A stretch of 6,439 bases of DNA from JBBAEV01 sp041655735. Lineage in GTDB: Bacteria > Bacillota_I > Bacilli_A > RF39 > UBA660. Each line of letters starts with the position of its first letter. Positions within the stretch are counted from its first letter, which is position 1. Below, one piece after another: positions 5,570 through 6,439 of this stretch. The stretch spans positions 1 to 6,439 of the forward strand of contig JBBAEV010000042.1 of assembly GCA_041655735.1 (NCBI GenBank), written 5' to 3'. A program made the translations under genes and the position numbers. The notes below the pieces were generated by a model that was not told where the DNA came from, made no database searches, and was given only the letters and a program-made list of their open reading frames with translations.

Positions 5570-6439
5570 ATGGCTATGAAAGATCTTTCTTCAAATAAAA
5601 AACTACTCATCATTGCCGGTGTTTTCCTTGCAATCTTCTTTATACCATTTACTAACCCCAGGGTCGCTAATGCAGTACAGGAAGCATTTCTCATGCTCTC
5701 TGACTATGCTCATGAACACGTTCTCCTCTGTGTTGTCCCGGCTTTATTCATAGCCGGAGCTATCGTAGTATTTCTCAATCAACAAGCGGTTATGAAATAT
5801 CTGGGCCCTAAATCAAACAAGTTAGTGGCCTATTCGGTAGCTTCAGTTTCGGGAGCAATCCTAGCAGTATGTTCCTGTACAGTACTCCCGTTGTTTAAAG
5901 GAATCTACAAAAAAGGCGCGGGATTAGGCCCTGCTGTTGCGTTCCTCTATTCTGGACCAGCCATTAATATTCTAGCCATAATTCTTTCCTATAAAGTCTT
6001 TGGCTGGAAGCTCGGAGCTAGCCGGATGATCGGAGCGGTGATCTTCGCCTTTGTTATCGGTTTAATCATGCAGGCACTCTTCCGCAAAGAAGATGAACAA
6101 AGGCTTGCTGATGAGAGACTCTTTAAAGATACTGGCGGCCCTGAAGCACGTACTCTTGGACAAATGGTCCTCTTTATGATCTCTATGATTGGCATTCTCG
6201 TCTTTCTTAACTGGGCCCCATCTAGTGGCGCTAGTTCTTTGTGGGATTTCTTCTATCGAGCAAAATATTGGATTACGGGTGCCTTTGGGTTAATCTTAAT
6301 GTATGCCTTAGTCCGTTGGTTCTCCAAAGATGATCTAATTGAATGGGGAAGTTCTACCAGAGACTTTGCTCTTCAAATCCTGCCGTTACTCTTCGCAGGG
6401 GTTCTGGTAGCGGGCTTTCTATTGGGAAGACCAGGTCAT
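5570..6439 (+). CDS. ArsP/DUF318-superfamily permease (partial, C-terminus cut)
   Basis: The frame is open for 290 residues to the window edge. About eight hydrophobic segments can be seen (about 12-27, 51-69, 86-104, 120-140, 152-170, 198-214, 233-250, 267-286), so it is an inner-membrane protein. The signature AVCSCTVLPLFKGIYKKGAG (99-118), then FLYSGPAINILAI, fits the family motif in which a CSC pair (C101, C103) and a conserved GPA(I/T)N line the transport path. ArsP members export trivalent organoarsenicals; other members handle unknown substrates, so the substrate here is open. A cytoplasmic loop at 171-197 separates the two halves. The start has AAGG at 5557-5560, inside the end of the thioredoxin-fold gene, and a second ATG two codons on is less well spaced. 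Co-transcription with the redox gene is nearly certain (2-base gap). Confidence 0.9.
   Translation, partial: MAMKDLSSNKKLLIIAGVFLAIFFIPFTNPRVANAVQEAFLMLSDYAHEHVLLCVVPALFIAGAIVVFLNQQAVMKYLGPKSNKLVAYSVASVSGAILAVCSCTVLPLFKGIYKKGAGLGPAVAFLYSGPAINILAIILSYKVFGWKLGASRMIGAVIFAFVIGLIMQALFRKEDEQRLADERLFKDTGGPEARTLGQMVLFMISMIGILVFLNWAPSSGASSLWDFFYRAKYWITGAFGLILMYALVRWFSKDDLIEWGSSTRDFALQILPLLFAGVLVAGFLLGRPGH

Noticed and set aside
5989..6195. Minus-strand frame within the permease gene
   Set aside because: It is antisense to a clear membrane protein and lacks any recognisable feature.
1..6439. CRISPR array, tRNA or rRNA genes, insertion sequence, attachment site
   Set aside because: I saw no regularly spaced repeats, no cloverleaf-type sequence, no ribosomal RNA signatures, no transposase and no flanking terminal repeats.

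Overview
The window is bacterial, moderately AT-rich and gene-dense, with short intergenic gaps, clear Shine-Dalgarno sequences and sigma70-like promoter boxes. The host cannot be named from this sequence. A lipoprotein-type signal with a loose lipobox, followed by a DUF4041 domain, would suit a spirochaete or a low-G+C anaerobe, but that is only an inference. Both ends cut a gene: the minus-strand DUF4041 gene at base 1 and the plus-strand permease gene at base 6439.

Left and middle (1-4684) look like an accessory region of unlinked transcription units. A membrane-attached DUF4041 protein (minus, 1-1296, C-terminus missing) is divergent from a HIT-family nucleotide hydrolase (plus, 1429-1815). 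After a regulatory stretch with two nested inverted repeats and a promoter comes an AAA ATPase with a DUF4143 C-terminal domain (plus, 1988-3337). It converges on an HNH-type nuclease of the D-H...N...N form (minus, 3539-4684; start corrected to an ATG with a strong ribosome site). The HNH gene has its own likely promoter at the tail of arsR. DUF4041, orphan AAA-DUF4143 and stand-alone HNH proteins are often found in variable or phage-related regions, so a defence-type island is possible. Nothing in the sequence proves that these genes work together.

Right (4840-6439) is a coherent metalloid/thiol-stress type module. A Cys-rich ArsR-family repressor (minus, 4840-5208) is divergent from a small CxxC thioredoxin-fold protein (plus, 5331-5567), which is followed after 2 bases by a permease of the ArsP/DUF318 superfamily (plus, from 5570). 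The divergent control region is the best-defined regulatory structure in the window. It has two 18-bp palindromes of form GTTTCCA-N4-TGGAAAC plus an outward-facing pair of the same half-sites. These overlap the likely promoters in both directions, as expected for an autoregulating ArsR repressor. The likely logic is that the ligand releases ArsR, the redox protein and permease are made, and the substrate is exported. The substrate is not determined.
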